Positions 38,842-47,871 of a DNA stretch of 64,000 nucleotides are shown in pieces. The stretch is from an uncultured Bacillota bacterium. GTDB taxonomy: Bacteria; Bacillota; Clostridia; Christensenellales; Borkfalkiaceae. Both the position numbers and the translations under genes were made by a program. Location: contig CASEHS010000003.1 of NCBI GenBank assembly GCA_949287815.1, positions 1 to 64,000 of the forward strand, in the 5' to 3' direction. Each line of letters starts with the position of its first letter. Position 1 is the stretch's first letter. The notes under the pieces are model-generated. The model saw nothing but the letters and a program-made list of their open reading frames with translations. It ran no database searches and had not been told where the DNA came from.

Positions 38842-39540
38842 TTACTTTTGTAAAAGAGCTGAAAGAATACTTTCCTTATACCTTGACTCTGCCCCATAAC
38901 GCCGCGGGATATCCGACTCTTCACTGACGTCTGCCAAAATTGCCCCGTCTTTTAAAACAATAGCCCTGTGCGATAACATATAGGCTTCTTCCACGTCGTG
39001 GGTAACAAAAACTGCCGTTCGTTTCTCCTCTTCCCACAATTTGCAGAACACCTCTATCAATCTGATTTTAAGAGCCGTATCCAAAGAAGAAAACGGTTCA
39101 TCCATGAGGATAAGTTCCGACGGATAAGCAAATGCCCGTGCGATCGAAACTCGTTGTGCTTGACCTCCCGAAAGTTGGTGCGGGTATGCGTCCGCCTTAT
39201 CGGATAATTCCACCTTTTCAAGTATAGAATCTATTTTTTTCTCTTCACAAAATTTGCCTAACGCATAGATAAGATTTTTTCTGACCGTAAGGTTAGGCAG
39301 CAACCGCTCTTCCTGAAAAATATAGGAAATCCTCTGCGGAACATTCTCGATTTTACCCTGATACGGCGTCAATCCCGCAAGCATATTCAAAAGCGTAGTT
39401 TTGCCGCAACCGCTCTCACCCAGTAAACAAGTAATTTTACCCTGCTCCACCGTAAGATCGAATCCCTGATAAACCGATGTGTTGCCATATGCTTTTGCTA
39501 CTTTATTGAATATGATCGGCTTTTCTGTCTCTATTTCCAT
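38842..39540 (-). CDS. ABC transporter ATPase, NitT/TauT family
   Basis: This 232-residue ATPase has Walker A GESGCGKTTL, Q-loop FQEERLL, signature LSGGQAQR, Walker B LILMDEPFSSLD and the H-loop VTHD. It resembles SsuB, TauB and ThiZ. ATG 39540 gives a 10-bp overlap with the permease and has AAGGCGG upstream; an ATG 36 bases earlier lacks a ribosome site. Permease and binding protein are encoded just upstream. Confidence 0.9.
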   Translation of the reverse strand: MEIETEKPIIFNKVAKAYGNTSVYQGFDLTVEQGKITCLLGESGCGKTTLLNMLAGLTPYQGKIENVPQRISYIFQEERLLPNLTVRKNLIYALGKFCEEKKIDSILEKVELSDKADAYPHQLSGGQAQRVSIARAFAYPSELILMDEPFSSLDTALKIRLIEVFCKLWEEEKRTAVFVTHDVEEAYMLSHRAIVLKDGAILADVSEESDIPRRYGAESRYKESILSALLQK

Positions 39541-40292
39541 CGGATCACCGCCTTGCCGATCAAACGGATCAGCCATTCACTTATTACCGACAACAATACC
39601 GCCGCGATCGTGACCGCAAACAGCCTTGCCGTAAGAAGATTTGCATTCGAACCTTTCATAATAAGTCCAAGACTGTCAGGAGTAGAAGCAAGCGCCTCCG
39701 CTGCGATCACAAGTTTGACATTCAATGAAAAACCGCTTGCCGAACCCTCAAACAATGCGGGCGCCATATTGGGTATATACAACCCGAATACGATCGATTT
39801 GCGGCTGACGCCGTAAACTTTGCTCATTTCATAGAGTTTTTTATCCACCGCCCCGAACGCGGAAAGAAAAACCGAATACAATGTCGGACAAATTACAATG
39901 ACCGCGATCACCGCAGGCGCAATTTCACGGGAAAACCAGATCACCAAAATATAAATGATCGCCATTGTCGGCACTGCCCTGACGATCGACATAAACGGCT
40001 TAATGAGTCTGTCCGCCGTTTCAAAAAAATACGACAAAAGCGCAAAAATAAGTCCGATCAAAAAGGAAATTGCAAAGCAATAGATTGACCGCAAAAAAGT
40101 GCTGCCCAGTGATCGCCAGAAATATGAAGTTTTCACCAGTACAAAAAGTTCTTCAAATGCACGCGAAGGAGAAGGAAGAATAATTTCCATTCCCTTTGCA
40201 TATGCCGCAATCGCCCATACGGCAAAGACAGCCGCGACCACAATTACGGGATACAATACATTCAGAACAATTTTTACGGCACGCTTATCCAT
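39531..40292 (-). CDS. ABC transporter permease, NitT/TauT family
   Basis: This 253-residue inner-membrane protein has about six hydrophobic segments and the BPD-transport EAA loop KVYGVSRKSIVFGLYIP near 158. It pairs with the adjacent ATPase and binding protein as an importer for a small organic solute. Confidence 0.92.
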   Translation of the reverse strand: MDKRAVKIVLNVLYPVIVVAAVFAVWAIAAYAKGMEIILPSPSRAFEELFVLVKTSYFWRSLGSTFLRSIYCFAISFLIGLIFALLSYFFETADRLIKPFMSIVRAVPTMAIIYILVIWFSREIAPAVIAVIVICPTLYSVFLSAFGAVDKKLYEMSKVYGVSRKSIVFGLYIPNMAPALFEGSASGFSLNVKLVIAAEALASTPDSLGLIMKGSNANLLTARLFAVTIAAVLLSVISEWLIRLIGKAVIRWK

Positions 40293-40326
40293 ACCGAACC
40301 TCTACCCTCTATTATACAGACTTAAA

Positions 40327-41298
40327 TTATGCTGAATAAGTATAGAAAAATTTATCGTCTAACTGTTGTCCTTTGTTCATTACGGACACGTATTCTTTAA
40401 CGCTTGCTTTGACAGCGTCCGATTTTACAAATCCGAGATTGCAGTTTTCAACCGTAGTCGTAGTGATCGGCGCAGAAATCAGCGCAGATGTATCAGAAGT
40501 ATACCCCATTTCTTGAAGAGCTGTTTTAAGCGCCGCAATATTTTCCGTTTTTGCGATCCATTCGGCATTTGTAGCAAGACTGTTCGCAAACGCTTCCGCA
40601 ACTTTTGCATTATTTTTTGCAAAATCAGTATTTACGACCAAAGAAGCCTGAGGATAACTGTCTCCACCCGTCAATGTTTTCCATTCCGCCTGAAAATCCA
40701 CGACTGTCTTTGCAGAAGAAACCTGCTTTTTGCACGCCGTCACCTGCGGTTCACCCAAAACGCCATAGCATTCCTCGCCCTGTGCATTTGCGGTCACAAT
40801 TTTTGCAATAATTTCCTTACCGTCATCAACGGGCGTTGCATTCAGTTCAATTTCATTTTCCGAACAGAGATATTCAAGCATCGCAGAAGTCGTTCCCACC
40901 GTTACGTAAACCGTTTTGCCAGCAAGATCGGCAAGACTATCCGCCTCTCCTACACCGACAATGAACAGATTTCCGAAAACGTTCGAGGACATCAACTGAA
41001 TTTTTGCACCGCTTTTATAAATAGTTGCAGCCGCATTGGTAGGCATGATCGCAAGATCTGCCGATCCGTTTGATACAAGCCCGCCGATCTCGCTTGCATT
41101 GACGATATGATATTTGATCTCCATATCTACTTCATCGACGCCCTCTGTGATCGCCTCGGCAAGCGCAAGCCCGGGCGTTCCGTCGGGAAGATATACGTCG
41201 AGCGTATCTTTCGCGTTATCATTTCCGCACGCAGTAAAAAACAATGCGCCGAACGAAAGCACAACGAAAGACAATAAAACTGTCAGAATTTTTTTCAT
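40327..41298 (-). CDS. ABC transporter substrate-binding lipoprotein, NMT1/THI5-like
   Basis: This 323-residue protein has a lipobox, FFTACG (Cys about 24), and a type II periplasmic-binding fold typical of the NMT1/SsuA/TauA group. LYEYLCSEN-like and GVLGEPQV segments are usual for that group. It is the extracellular lipid-anchored receptor. Taurine, aliphatic sulfonates, pyrimidine precursors and other solutes are all possible; the sequence does not decide. It lies between the TM1266-family gene and the permease. Confidence 0.9.
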   Translation of the reverse strand: MKKILTVLLSFVVLSFGALFFTACGNDNAKDTLDVYLPDGTPGLALAEAITEGVDEVDMEIKYHIVNASEIGGLVSNGSADLAIMPTNAAATIYKSGAKIQLMSSNVFGNLFIVGVGEADSLADLAGKTVYVTVGTTSAMLEYLCSENEIELNATPVDDGKEIIAKIVTANAQGEECYGVLGEPQVTACKKQVSSAKTVVDFQAEWKTLTGGDSYPQASLVVNTDFAKNNAKVAEAFANSLATNAEWIAKTENIAALKTALQEMGYTSDTSALISAPITTTTVENCNLGFVKSDAVKASVKEYVSVMNKGQQLDDKFFYTYSA

Positions 41299-41349
41299 AC
41301 TACATACTCCTTGCTTTTTTAACTAAACTTTTCGCCGCAAAAAAGAGGT

Positions 41350-41598
41350 TTAAAAACTCGAAAACAAAGTTTTTGCTGTAATCCCGCCGATCATACCGAG
41401 TTTTCCCGTTAAGGCATTGATCTTCTCCTGGGGCGCATCGATCACTACGGACAAAACACATACGTTCTTCTGCCTGTACGGTATTCCCATCCTGCCGACG
41501 ATATATTCACCGTAATCGTGAAGAACGGCATTCATCTTTTCCGTGCAATCGTTATCGCGCACAATAATGCTGATGACGGCAAGCCTCGTTTCCGACAT
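41350..41598 (-). CDS. TM1266-family protein (iron-only hydrogenase system putative regulator)
   Basis: This 82-residue ACT-like protein reads RLAVISIIVRDND at the start, then YGEYIVGRMGIPYR in the middle and LTGKLGMIGG near the end. That is the pattern of the TM1266 family, annotated as a putative regulator of the [FeFe]-hydrogenase system. No hydrogenase genes are in the window; the partners are an ABC importer. ATG 41598 has a strong GGAGG that can be trapped in a leader hairpin. Confidence 0.85.
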   Translation of the reverse strand: MSETRLAVISIIVRDNDCTEKMNAVLHDYGEYIVGRMGIPYRQKNVCVLSVVIDAPQEKINALTGKLGMIGGITAKTLFSSF

Positions 41599-41713
41599 AA
41601 AAAAACCTCCTTTTCGCACCGAAGCAAAAAGGAGACAAATATCCCATAACGGATATTACGTTTGAACTTTCTCCCCTTTACCGTCGGGCGAACCCTTCGA
41701 CTCAGGTTTAATT
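41599..41713 (-). promoter_or_regulatory. riboswitch-like leader of the TM1266/ABC operon
   Basis: The leader of about 115 nt has three hairpins: 41686-41695 region (GGG-UUCG-CCC), 41638-41644/41651-41657 (7 bp) and 41607-41617/41624-41634. The last includes the Shine-Dalgarno and is followed by a T7 tract, so it can act as terminator and RBS lock. Its 5' arm can instead pair with 41670-41679 (10 bp, two G-U), which gives two exclusive folds. I could not assign it to a known riboswitch class. Confidence 0.6.
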
Positions 41714-41719
41714 TCTTTT

Positions 41720-41748
41720 ATTATAAATACTCGGCTCAAAAAACGCAA
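41720..41748 (-). promoter_or_regulatory. promoter of the TM1266/ABC operon
   Basis: TTGCGT-N17-TATAAT, with a predicted +1 near 41713. Confidence 0.7.
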
Positions 41749-41792
41749 GTATTTTTATACATAAATCTTTTTCTTTTACACATACTCGTGGC

Positions 41793-42095
41793 ATGAAGAA
41801 AACTCTTTTATTTACCGCCATCGCCGTCATTTTGACCGCCACTTTGATTTTATTTATGGATTTTATTCTGGTCAAACCTGACCGCGAAGAACGGGTCAAT
41901 CTTTTTTCCGTCACGGCGACCTGCCGTGTATCAGACAACGAAACAAGCGAAAACCTTTACAACTCATCAACTGCTTCACATTCAAAAGACAAAATCGAGA
42001 AAATAGCAAAACGTCTCAGAAAACGTGACCGCGTTCCGGGGCCCTTAAAGGACGGCATAAAAAAACCGTTCCCTAAGCCTCTGAACGGTAACTGA
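41793..42095 (+). CDS. small membrane-anchored or secreted basic protein, unknown
   Basis: This 100-residue ORF has an N-terminal signal or anchor (MKKTLLFTAIAVILTATLIL) and a very Lys/Arg-rich C-terminal half ending in prolines and glycines. No family is recognised. The Shine-Dalgarno is poor. It has its own terminator and the composition of a real exported peptide, but whether it is expressed is uncertain. Confidence 0.5.
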   Translation: MKKTLLFTAIAVILTATLILFMDFILVKPDREERVNLFSVTATCRVSDNETSENLYNSSTASHSKDKIEKIAKRLRKRDRVPGPLKDGIKKPFPKPLNGN

Positions 42096-42111
42096 AACAC
42101 TGAAATTATAT

Positions 42112-42155
42112 AAAAACACGCCGATCAGAAAACCTTCTTTGAACGGCGTGTTTTT
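42112..42155. terminator. bidirectional terminator
   Basis: A 12-bp perfect stem (42112-42123 with 42144-42155) with a 20-nt loop, flanked by A and T runs. It lies between the small ORF and the convergent hydratase gene. Confidence 0.8.
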
Positions 42156-42183
42156 ATTTGTTTTTTCTTATCGCATTTTAAAT

Positions 42184-44409
42184 TTATCTTCCGGCATTAA
42201 AGTTGATCAGACAGCCTTTGAGAATAATTGACTTTTCATCGGGCGTGAGCGAACCGAGGGAAAGTTCGATATCTTTTACGGTTTTTCCGCTCAGATGTTT
42301 TGCAGGGATCTTTTCTGCGCCGTCCGCAACATAACGGTCGATATCTTCAATATAAATATAATCCCCGACCTTGAAGTGAAGTTTTTCCGCTGTAAAAGGC
42401 AACATACCCCAGTTGATAAGGTTGCTTCTGTAACGTTTGGTCGCATATTCTTTGGCGATATTCGCAATACCGCCCAGAACTCTCTGACAGGATGCCGCCT
42501 GTTCTCTTGCGGAACCGTCACCGGGCTTTACCGCAACGACGCAACTGCCGTAAATCGTTCCTTCCTTAACATCCAGTTCCTTGACAGCATTTTTAAGTTT
42601 CTCGGGAAGTTCACCCGTTTCGCGACGCACTTCTTCATCCGCTTTCACTTCTTTTGCGCGACCCACATATCCCGGATCCTTTCTTGAAAGGGCAAACTCT
42701 GCAAGTTTTAAAGGATTGGAACGGTACGAAGAAGTTTCGCCCGAAGGAATGAGTTCATCTGTCGTCGTTACGGGATCATTGATCACGCTGACAGCCTTTA
42801 TAAGTACGTTCTTTCCGAGAGGAATCATCTCCGGCCAGTCTGCAATATTAGGACCATATTTAAGGTCTTCTTCCTTGTGCGCTTTGCCTGCGCCCATGTA
42901 AACTCTGTTTTTATAAATTTCACCGTCAAAGAAATATTTCTTGACTTTTTTGGTGTATTCCGCTTCCGTTGCGGGGGTAAGAACACCGCCGTTTGCCGCC
43001 GTTGCCGCGATCGAACGGGCATCCATCAGCGCAACCGCCGCAAGCTGACCGCCCGCAGGTTTACTTCCTTCACGGCTTTCAAAGTTACGCGTCGTATGAC
43101 GGATCGAAAGACCGTTGTTTGCAGGAACATCTCCCGCACCGAAACAAGGGCCGCAAAATGCCGTCTTGATGATCGCACCGCTGTCCATTAAGCCGCCGAT
43201 ATAACCGTTTTCGACAAGTGCTTTATAGACAGGCTGGCTCGACGGATAAATGCTAAGCGAAAACTCATCTACGCCCGTCGATTTTCCTTTAAGTATCTCA
43301 TACGCTTCGGCAATGTTTTCGTACATACCGCCTGCGCAACCTGCAATGATACCTTGATTGACATATACCTTTCCGTCTTTGATCTTATCCGTAAGACAGA
43401 AATTGTCGCTGCCCTTAATTTTTCTGCCAGCGGCTTCCACCTCGGAAAGGATCTCCATAGGATGTTCCAGAACCTCGCGGATCGTATACGCGTTGCTCGG
43501 ATGGAACGGAAGAGCGATCATCGGCTCGATCGTGGAAAGGTTGATCGTGATACCGTAATCATAATAAGCAGGATCTGAAGGTTTCATCTCCTTGTAATCC
43601 TGTTCCCTGCCGTGTATCTTATAATACTCACGGGTCTTTTCGTCCGTCTCCCAGATAGAGGAAAGACAAGCCGTTTCCGTCGTCATGACGTCGATACCGT
43701 TTCTGTAATCCATAGAAAGATTGCGGATACCGGGGCCCACGAATTCAAGAATTTTATTCTTTACAAAGCCGTTTTTGAATACTGCGCCGCAAAGAGCGAT
43801 AGCAACGTCCTGCGGTCCTACTCCCTTTTTCAGATTGCCGCGAAGGTATACCGCAACTGTTTCGGGACGGCGGATATCATAAGTTTTATTGAGGATCTGT
43901 TTTACTAGTTCGGGCCCGCCCTCACCGACAGCCATTGTGCCGAGCGCACCGTAACGGGTGTGAGAATCGCTACCGAGGATCATTCTGCCGACCTTTGCTT
44001 CCATTTCACGCATATACTGATGAATGACTGCAAGGTGCGGCGGAACAAAGTTCGCCCCGTACTTCTTTGCCGCAGACAAACCGAATACGTGGTCGTCTTC
44101 ATTGATCGTACCGCCGACTGCACAAAGGGAGTTATGGCAGTTTGTCAAAGTATAAGAAAGAGGAAATTCTTTCAAGCCGCTTGCCTTCGCCGTCTGAATA
44201 ATACCTACATAAGTAATATCGTGCGAAGCGATCGCGTCAAATTTGATTTTGAGATTCTCGTCGTCACCTTTATTGTGCATTTTCAGTATGCGCCAGCTCA
44301 TCGTTCCTTTGCGAGCTTCTTCCTTTTGTGCCGACGTCAAAAATGCCTGGTTTTCTTTCACCAGCGTGCCGCCCATATAATAGCAGCCGCCGCGGATCAG
44401 TTTGATCAT
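42184..44409 (-). CDS. aconitase-superfamily hydratase, YbhJ-like
   Basis: This 741-residue protein is like Escherichia coli YbhJ, an aconitase paralogue of unknown substrate. Landmarks are [57 protein letters not shown] and NFESREGSK; cysteines for a [4Fe-4S] cluster are present. It begins without the usual aconitase N-terminus. AGGAG precedes the ATG by 6 bases. No citrate-cycle genes are nearby. True aconitase activity is possible but not shown. Confidence 0.85.
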   Translation of the reverse strand: MIKLIRGGCYYMGGTLVKENQAFLTSAQKEEARKGTMSWRILKMHNKGDDENLKIKFDAIASHDITYVGIIQTAKASGLKEFPLSYTLTNCHNSLCAVGGTINEDDHVFGLSAAKKYGANFVPPHLAVIHQYMREMEAKVGRMILGSDSHTRYGALGTMAVGEGGPELVKQILNKTYDIRRPETVAVYLRGNLKKGVGPQDVAIALCGAVFKNGFVKNKILEFVGPGIRNLSMDYRNGIDVMTTETACLSSIWETDEKTREYYKIHGREQDYKEMKPSDPAYYDYGITINLSTIEPMIALPFHPSNAYTIREVLEHPMEILSEVEAAGRKIKGSDNFCLTDKIKDGKVYVNQGIIAGCAGGMYENIAEAYEILKGKSTGVDEFSLSIYPSSQPVYKALVENGYIGGLMDSGAIIKTAFCGPCFGAGDVPANNGLSIRHTTRNFESREGSKPAGGQLAAVALMDARSIAATAANGGVLTPATEAEYTKKVKKYFFDGEIYKNRVYMGAGKAHKEEDLKYGPNIADWPEMIPLGKNVLIKAVSVINDPVTTTDELIPSGETSSYRSNPLKLAEFALSRKDPGYVGRAKEVKADEEVRRETGELPEKLKNAVKELDVKEGTIYGSCVVAVKPGDGSAREQAASCQRVLGGIANIAKEYATKRYRSNLINWGMLPFTAEKLHFKVGDYIYIEDIDRYVADGAEKIPAKHLSGKTVKDIELSLGSLTPDEKSIILKGCLINFNAGR

Positions 44410-44536
44410 TCTCTTTTCTCCTCTTTTCCGTATTCTGTCTTTTGTTTACTGTTTCTCTCCGCTGTTTATATTTTAAATTGCGGAAATATTTTTTTTATTA
44501 TAACGCCCTTTCCCGTTTTTGTCAATCGAAAAACAT

Positions 44537-45841
44537 TCAGCGCGTTTTTCCCTTCTTTTTTCGAGTTTCCCGTACTGTCTGTTCGTACCCGTGATCAGTG
44601 GGATGATAAAACACCTCGTTTTTGAGTGAATCGGGAAGATATTGCTGTTCAACATAGCCACCGTAATCGTGCGGATATTTATAATTTTTGCTCTGCGCTT
44701 TGGTCTTCGCGTCACCGAAAGTATTGTCCATAAGATAAGGCGGAATATTATCGTCCCGCACTTCTCTTGCCGCCGCCCTTGCCTTTTCCAGCGCAATAAT
44801 GACCGAATTGGATTTTTCCGCTTCGCATACATAAATGATCGCATTTGCCATAGGAATCAGCCCCTCGGGTGCGCCCATTTTTTCAAACGCGTACAATGCG
44901 GATGTCGCAACGACCAGAGCATTCGGGTCTGCCATGCCTACATCCTCACTCGAATGAGCGATCAGACGACGCAGTATAATTAAAGGATCACACCCTCCTT
45001 CGATCAGGCGAAACGCATAGTAAAGCGCGGCATCCGAATCGCTTCCTCTCAAACTTTTACAAAATGCGGACAGCATATCGTAATAAGTATCTTCGTTGTA
45101 CGAAAGCGCTTTTCTTTGTATAGACTGTTCTGCATCCGCAAGTTTTACGTGAATATGCCCTTCCCCGTCGGGCGGAGTGGTCAGCACCGCAAGCTCCAAG
45201 GCATTGTACGCCGTGCGCAGATCCCCTCCGCTCATTTCGGCAATATGCTTTATAGCATCCTCATCGCACTGCGCTTTATAGGCGTATAAACCTTTTCTGG
45301 ACACAAGAGCCTTTTTTAATGCACCGATGATATCCGTTTCCGACAGTCTCTTGAACTCAAACACACGGCACCGCGATACAATAGCGGGCGTCATAGACGC
45401 AAACGGGTTTTCCGTTGTAGAACCGATAAATATGATCGTACCCTGTTCGATCGCGGGAAGAAGTGAATCGGACTGCGTTTTATTGAACCTGTGGCACTCG
45501 TCAAGCAAGAGATATGTCTTGCGGTTATACATTTTCAAATTGTTACGAGCATCTTCCACCGCTTTTTTTACGTCCGCAACCCCGCTCTGTACCGCGTTCA
45601 GCTTTACAAAATTACCGTGCGTTGTAGAAGCGATAATATTGGCAAGCGTCGTCTTGCCGCAACCGGGAGGTCCCCAGAAAATGCAACTTCCAAGCCTGTC
45701 CAATTTTATCGCACGACGAAGAAGGCTGCCCTCCGAAACTATATGGCTCTGACCTATAAACTCCTCGAGCGTGTTTGCGCGCATTTTATCCGCAAGCGGC
45801 TTGGCTTCGTATTCATTGTTATTCAGATCGAAAAGATCCAT
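44537..45841 (-). CDS. rarA: replication-associated recombination protein A
   Basis: This 434-residue AAA+ ATPase (MgsA/RarA) acts at stalled forks. Walker A GPPGCGKTTL, Walker B YLLLDECHRF, ENPFASMTPAIVSRCRVF and the C-terminal tetramerisation part with HDYGGYVEQQYLPD are typical. AAGGAG before the ATG. Confidence 0.96.
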   Translation of the reverse strand: MDLFDLNNNEYEAKPLADKMRANTLEEFIGQSHIVSEGSLLRRAIKLDRLGSCIFWGPPGCGKTTLANIIASTTHGNFVKLNAVQSGVADVKKAVEDARNNLKMYNRKTYLLLDECHRFNKTQSDSLLPAIEQGTIIFIGSTTENPFASMTPAIVSRCRVFEFKRLSETDIIGALKKALVSRKGLYAYKAQCDEDAIKHIAEMSGGDLRTAYNALELAVLTTPPDGEGHIHVKLADAEQSIQRKALSYNEDTYYDMLSAFCKSLRGSDSDAALYYAFRLIEGGCDPLIILRRLIAHSSEDVGMADPNALVVATSALYAFEKMGAPEGLIPMANAIIYVCEAEKSNSVIIALEKARAAAREVRDDNIPPYLMDNTFGDAKTKAQSKNYKYPHDYGGYVEQQYLPDSLKNEVFYHPTDHGYEQTVRETRKKKGKTR

Positions 45842-45880
45842 TTTCTCTCCTTTGCGTAAATCGAAACGATTTAAACAAAA

Positions 45881-46669
45881 TTAATCTTTTAAAAGTTCGC
45901 GTATCTTTGCCGCATTCTGCTTGGCTGTTTCGTATCCGGCATCATATGCTTCCTGTAAATATTTGATCTGATACTGACTGACATTTCCCATATCCGGTTC
46001 CAACCACAGATCGGCAAGTTTTCTTAATGCCTTGCGCTGAACTTTCGTTTTCTGATCATCCATGATATCATAAACGCGCATTACAAGCGAAAACACATTT
46101 CCTATCTTTTCGGCAGGTTGGAGTTTTCCGAGAACGTCTACCGCCACAACGACATCCGCCCCCATCTCTTTTACCTGCTTTACGGGAACACGGCATAAAA
46201 CTCCGCCATCAATGAGCATCATTCCGTCTTTCTGAACAGGGCGAAAAACCGTCGGCATGGAACTGGAAGCGAGCATCGCCTCGACCACGCTGCCCTCGCT
46301 GAGCGTTACTTCCTTACCCGAGATCAGATCTACCGCCACACAGGAAAACGGGATTTTCAACTGTGTGAAATCACAGTTTTCCAGGTGCTTCGTCATCATC
46401 TTACGAACCTTCGTCCAACGGAGAAGCCCTAATTTCGATATGGGCGAAATACCTATATCCGCTATATCAAAAAATTTCAGACTCTGAATAATTTTGAGCA
46501 TTTCTTCCGTACTCATGCCTTTACAATAACACGCCCCGACCACCGAACCCATGGAAGAGCCGCTCACAAAATCGGCACAAATTCCTTCTTCTTCAAGTCC
46601 CTTCAAAAAACCTATGTGCGCTATTCCTCTCGCGCCGCCCGCACCGAGTGCAAGACCTAACTTTTTCAT
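45881..46669 (-). CDS. patatin-like phospholipase, YlbK/RssA type
   Basis: This 262-residue protein has the oxyanion loop GAGGARGIAHIG, the nucleophile motif GSSMGS (Ser about 39) and DGG (Asp about 153), which form the Ser-Asp dyad. In Bacillus ylbK lies next to ylbJ and coaD, as here. It is a cytosolic or peripheral lipid hydrolase with unknown natural substrate. GAGGGG before the ATG. It is divergent from ylbJ. Confidence 0.92.
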   Translation of the reverse strand: MKKLGLALGAGGARGIAHIGFLKGLEEEGICADFVSGSSMGSVVGACYCKGMSTEEMLKIIQSLKFFDIADIGISPISKLGLLRWTKVRKMMTKHLENCDFTQLKIPFSCVAVDLISGKEVTLSEGSVVEAMLASSSMPTVFRPVQKDGMMLIDGGVLCRVPVKQVKEMGADVVVAVDVLGKLQPAEKIGNVFSLVMRVYDIMDDQKTKVQRKALRKLADLWLEPDMGNVSQYQIKYLQEAYDAGYETAKQNAAKIRELLKD

Positions 46670-46727
46670 ATTATTCCCCTCTTATCTTACTCATATTTTA
46701 CTAAATTTTCCCATAAAATGTACTGCT

Positions 46728-47828
46728 ATGTCTATCAAAAATTTAACCTGTAAATCTCGGATTTTTCCTCGTATCGAAGAAAAAACGACAAAAAATGAAG
46801 TCAGAAAAAATTTCAATTCCACCACCACTTCAAGTGCTGTCAATAAAGCTACAAACAGAAGTCATTCATTCAGTCTTACTTTCTTATCATTAGTGATCGC
46901 GCTCGTGATCATTCTTCTTGCCTTAAAACCTGAACGCTATGCCGCTGCTTGTATGGAAGGGGTTGCCGTTTGGCTGAACTTTGTTCTGCCTTCACTTTTT
47001 CCTTTCTTTATACTCACGGCTTTACTTACAAAACTCGGCAGGATCAGCAAACTTTCCGAAAAATTTTCACCGATAACCGAACGAGTTTTCGGACTTCCGG
47101 GAATATCTTCTTACTGTTTTTTAATCAGTATTCTGTCCGGATATCCCGTCGGCAGCAGAATGATTTCAGACCTCAAAAAATCAAACCTGATCGATTCAAA
47201 ACAAGCGACGGAAATGAGTTTTTTATGCTCGACCTCGGGACCGATGTTTATTCTCGGAAGCGTCGGAACAAGAATGTTTTCAAGTAAAAAAATCGGCTTG
47301 GTATTGTTACTCTCCCACCTCACCGCAGTTCTCATTATATGCTTTACCCGAGCCCTTTTGCGAAAAAAAACTCCCCAAAACCAAAAACAACTTCCCGCAC
47401 TTTTGAAAATCGACAACGCTCTGTATGAAAGCGTTTACGGTGCCGTTCTTTCCATTCTCACCGTGGGCGGATTTATTGCTTTGTTTTATGTTTTTGCCGA
47501 AATATTGACAGATCTTAAAATCCTCGCCTTGCCTGCCCTTTTATTTGGTAAGCTCTTTGCTCTGTTTAATATGAACAATGTTGCGCAGGCGTTTACGACG
47601 GGACTTATTGAAGTTACAAGAGGCTGCGCAATGCTTGCACCTTTCGGCGCATCCGCTCTACCGCTTGCCGCATTTCTCATAACCTTCGGCGGCGCGTGCA
47701 TACTTGCTCAACAACTCGGATATCTCAAAAGCGCAGGCGTAAAAGCCTCTGCATTTCTGCTTATAAAAGTTATACAGGCAATTTGCGCCGCTCTTTTATG
47801 TATCCCTGTTTCAGCACTTTTGCTGTGA
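46728..47828 (+). CDS. ylbJ: sporulation integral membrane protein YlbJ
   Basis: This 366-residue protein has about eight membrane segments. LPSLFPFFILTALLTKLG, ILSGYPVGSRMISDL and MSFLCSTSGPMFILGSVG are the characteristic YlbJ segments. In Bacillus it is needed for proper spore cortex formation under sigma-E. A long hydrophilic N-terminus precedes TM1. The start is uncertain: ATG 46728 lacks a Shine-Dalgarno, and a frame extending to 46551 would run into the divergent ylbK-like gene. Confidence 0.88.
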   Translation: MSIKNLTCKSRIFPRIEEKTTKNEVRKNFNSTTTSSAVNKATNRSHSFSLTFLSLVIALVIILLALKPERYAAACMEGVAVWLNFVLPSLFPFFILTALLTKLGRISKLSEKFSPITERVFGLPGISSYCFLISILSGYPVGSRMISDLKKSNLIDSKQATEMSFLCSTSGPMFILGSVGTRMFSSKKIGLVLLLSHLTAVLIICFTRALLRKKTPQNQKQLPALLKIDNALYESVYGAVLSILTVGGFIALFYVFAEILTDLKILALPALLFGKLFALFNMNNVAQAFTTGLIEVTRGCAMLAPFGASALPLAAFLITFGGACILAQQLGYLKSAGVKASAFLLIKVIQAICAALLCIPVSALLL

Positions 47829-47871
47829 TTTTACAAAGGAAAATTTTAATTTCTTTTTTAAATCGCCTTAC

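Noticed and set aside
41599..41713. TPP riboswitch before the THI5-like transporter operon
   Set aside because: The thiamine-box elements (GGGGTGC, CTGAGA with ACC-TGAACCTGAT-like sequence) are absent, although CTGAG occurs once.
46551..46727. Longer ylbJ start inside the ylbK-like gene
   Set aside because: It would overlap a divergent, motif-complete gene and adds a proline/serine-rich segment not expected in YlbJ.
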